Made by a program: the position numbers and the translations under genes
Assembly (NCBI GenBank): GCA_945869695.1
Contig: CAMBPV010000016.1
Location: 1-42,450 of the forward strand
DNA from: Prosthecobacter debontii
Lineage (GTDB): Bacteria; Verrucomicrobiota; Verrucomicrobiia; Verrucomicrobiales; Verrucomicrobiaceae
Direction: 5' to 3'
DNA length: 42,450 nucleotides
Shown: in pieces, positions 42,244 through 42,450 of the stretch
Layout of the letters: each line of letters opens with the position of its first letter
Numbering within the stretch: the stretch's first letter is position 1
The notes under the pieces: model-generated
What the model was told of the DNA's origin: nothing
Database searches by the model: none
Seen by the model: only the letters and a program-made list of their open reading frames with translations

Positions 42244-42450
42244 TCAATGCGGGGAGAGTGTCTTGTAGAGAGCTAGTGTTTTCCGAGCGATGGATTTCCA
42301 ACTGAAGTGCTCGATCGCGCGCTGGCGACCAGCCGCTGCCATCTGCTGCCTCAGGGGTGCGTCAGCCATGAGGCGATTGACCGCCGCCGCGAGATCGCGC
42401 GCATAGCGGTCAGGGTCAACGGCCTCGAAGGGTGTTTCCGTTTGCTGCTC
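42244..42450 (-). CDS. Glycosyltransferase GT4 C-terminus, glycogen-synthase-like (partial)
   Basis: The minus strand is open for 68 codons from the right edge, ending in TGA at 42244-42246. It reads FEAVDPDRYARDLAAAVNRL, MADAPLRQQMAAAGRQRAIE, HFSWKSIARKTLALYKTL, the C-terminal helix pattern of GT4 enzymes. It is especially close to actinobacterial-type glycogen synthase GlgA ('VPFE...DP..FA.dLA.AiNRLl.D'), so it may make or extend an alpha-1,4-glucan. The rest lies outside the window. Its sequence differs in kind from the GT4 at the left edge. Confidence 0.8.
   Translation of the reverse strand, partial: EQQTETPFEAVDPDRYARDLAAAVNRLMADAPLRQQMAAAGRQRAIEHFSWKSIARKTLALYKTLSPH

Noticed and set aside
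1-42450. The partial glycosyltransferases at both edges are on the same strand and would join in frame if the window were circular.
   Set aside because: The joined protein would lack the conserved GIPE-type loop and the right-hand part is glycogen-synthase-like whereas the left is of exopolysaccharide type. In-frame joining has a one-in-three chance. Two separate genes are more likely.

Overview
The window reads as chromosomal DNA of a Verrucomicrobiota bacterium (probably class Verrucomicrobiae). This is an inference from gene families rather than a database match. The markers are Tat-exported Gfo/Idh/MocA oxidoreductases, a DUF1501 protein, a DUF1080 (3-keto-glycoside hydrolase type) protein, a 3D-domain lipoprotein, a MoxR/DUF58/DUF4381/BatA operon, generally weak Shine-Dalgarno sequences and many 4-bp ATGA gene overlaps. 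No integrase, transposase, phage gene, CRISPR array, rRNA or tRNA was seen. The only RNA gene found is tmRNA.

Left part (1-10.5 kb): the start of an exopolysaccharide-type GT4 glycosyltransferase runs off the left edge. Next comes the most unusual locus, a 1884-residue protein with an N-terminal FHA domain, a coiled coil of about 1600 residues and a GrpE-like C-terminus. It is followed by a lid-less Hsp70, a small helical protein and a membrane-anchored thioredoxin. An AraC-type regulator and a glycine-zipper lipoprotein follow.

10.7-19 kb: a translationally coupled trio (polysaccharide deacetylase, GT2 glycosyltransferase, FAD oxidoreductase) probably acts on a surface glycan or glycolipid. 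It converges on a minus-strand operon moxR - DUF58 - DUF4381 - batA, a AAA+ ATPase with von Willebrand A-type partners. A secreted DUF1080 protein and an apparently exported SAM methyltransferase overlap by 4 bp.

19-25.7 kb: a large M48-type membrane peptidase gene has decayed. It keeps one reading frame over 2.3 kb but carries three in-frame stops and has lost its metal ligands. It is followed by clpS, mutL (convergent), an A-type Fe-S assembly protein, a conserved membrane-anchored protein and a YidB-like protein.

25.9-34.1 kb: a Tat-exported oxidoreductase runs into a three-gene ABC export/uptake module whose permease and partner protein carry histidine clusters. Next are a class IV aminotransferase, a 3D lipoprotein, RarA and a divergent Rrf2 regulator.

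34.2-42.45 kb: tmRNA (encoded tag ADSNELALAA) is followed by a 50-residue stand-alone LuxR-type helix-turn-helix ORF and a secreted protein built of six 20/21-residue repeats. Then come an HTH protein, a DUF1501 protein, a coupled DUF2868/DUF3482-GTPase pair, a second Tat-exported oxidoreductase and the last 68 codons of a glycogen-synthase-like glycosyltransferase.
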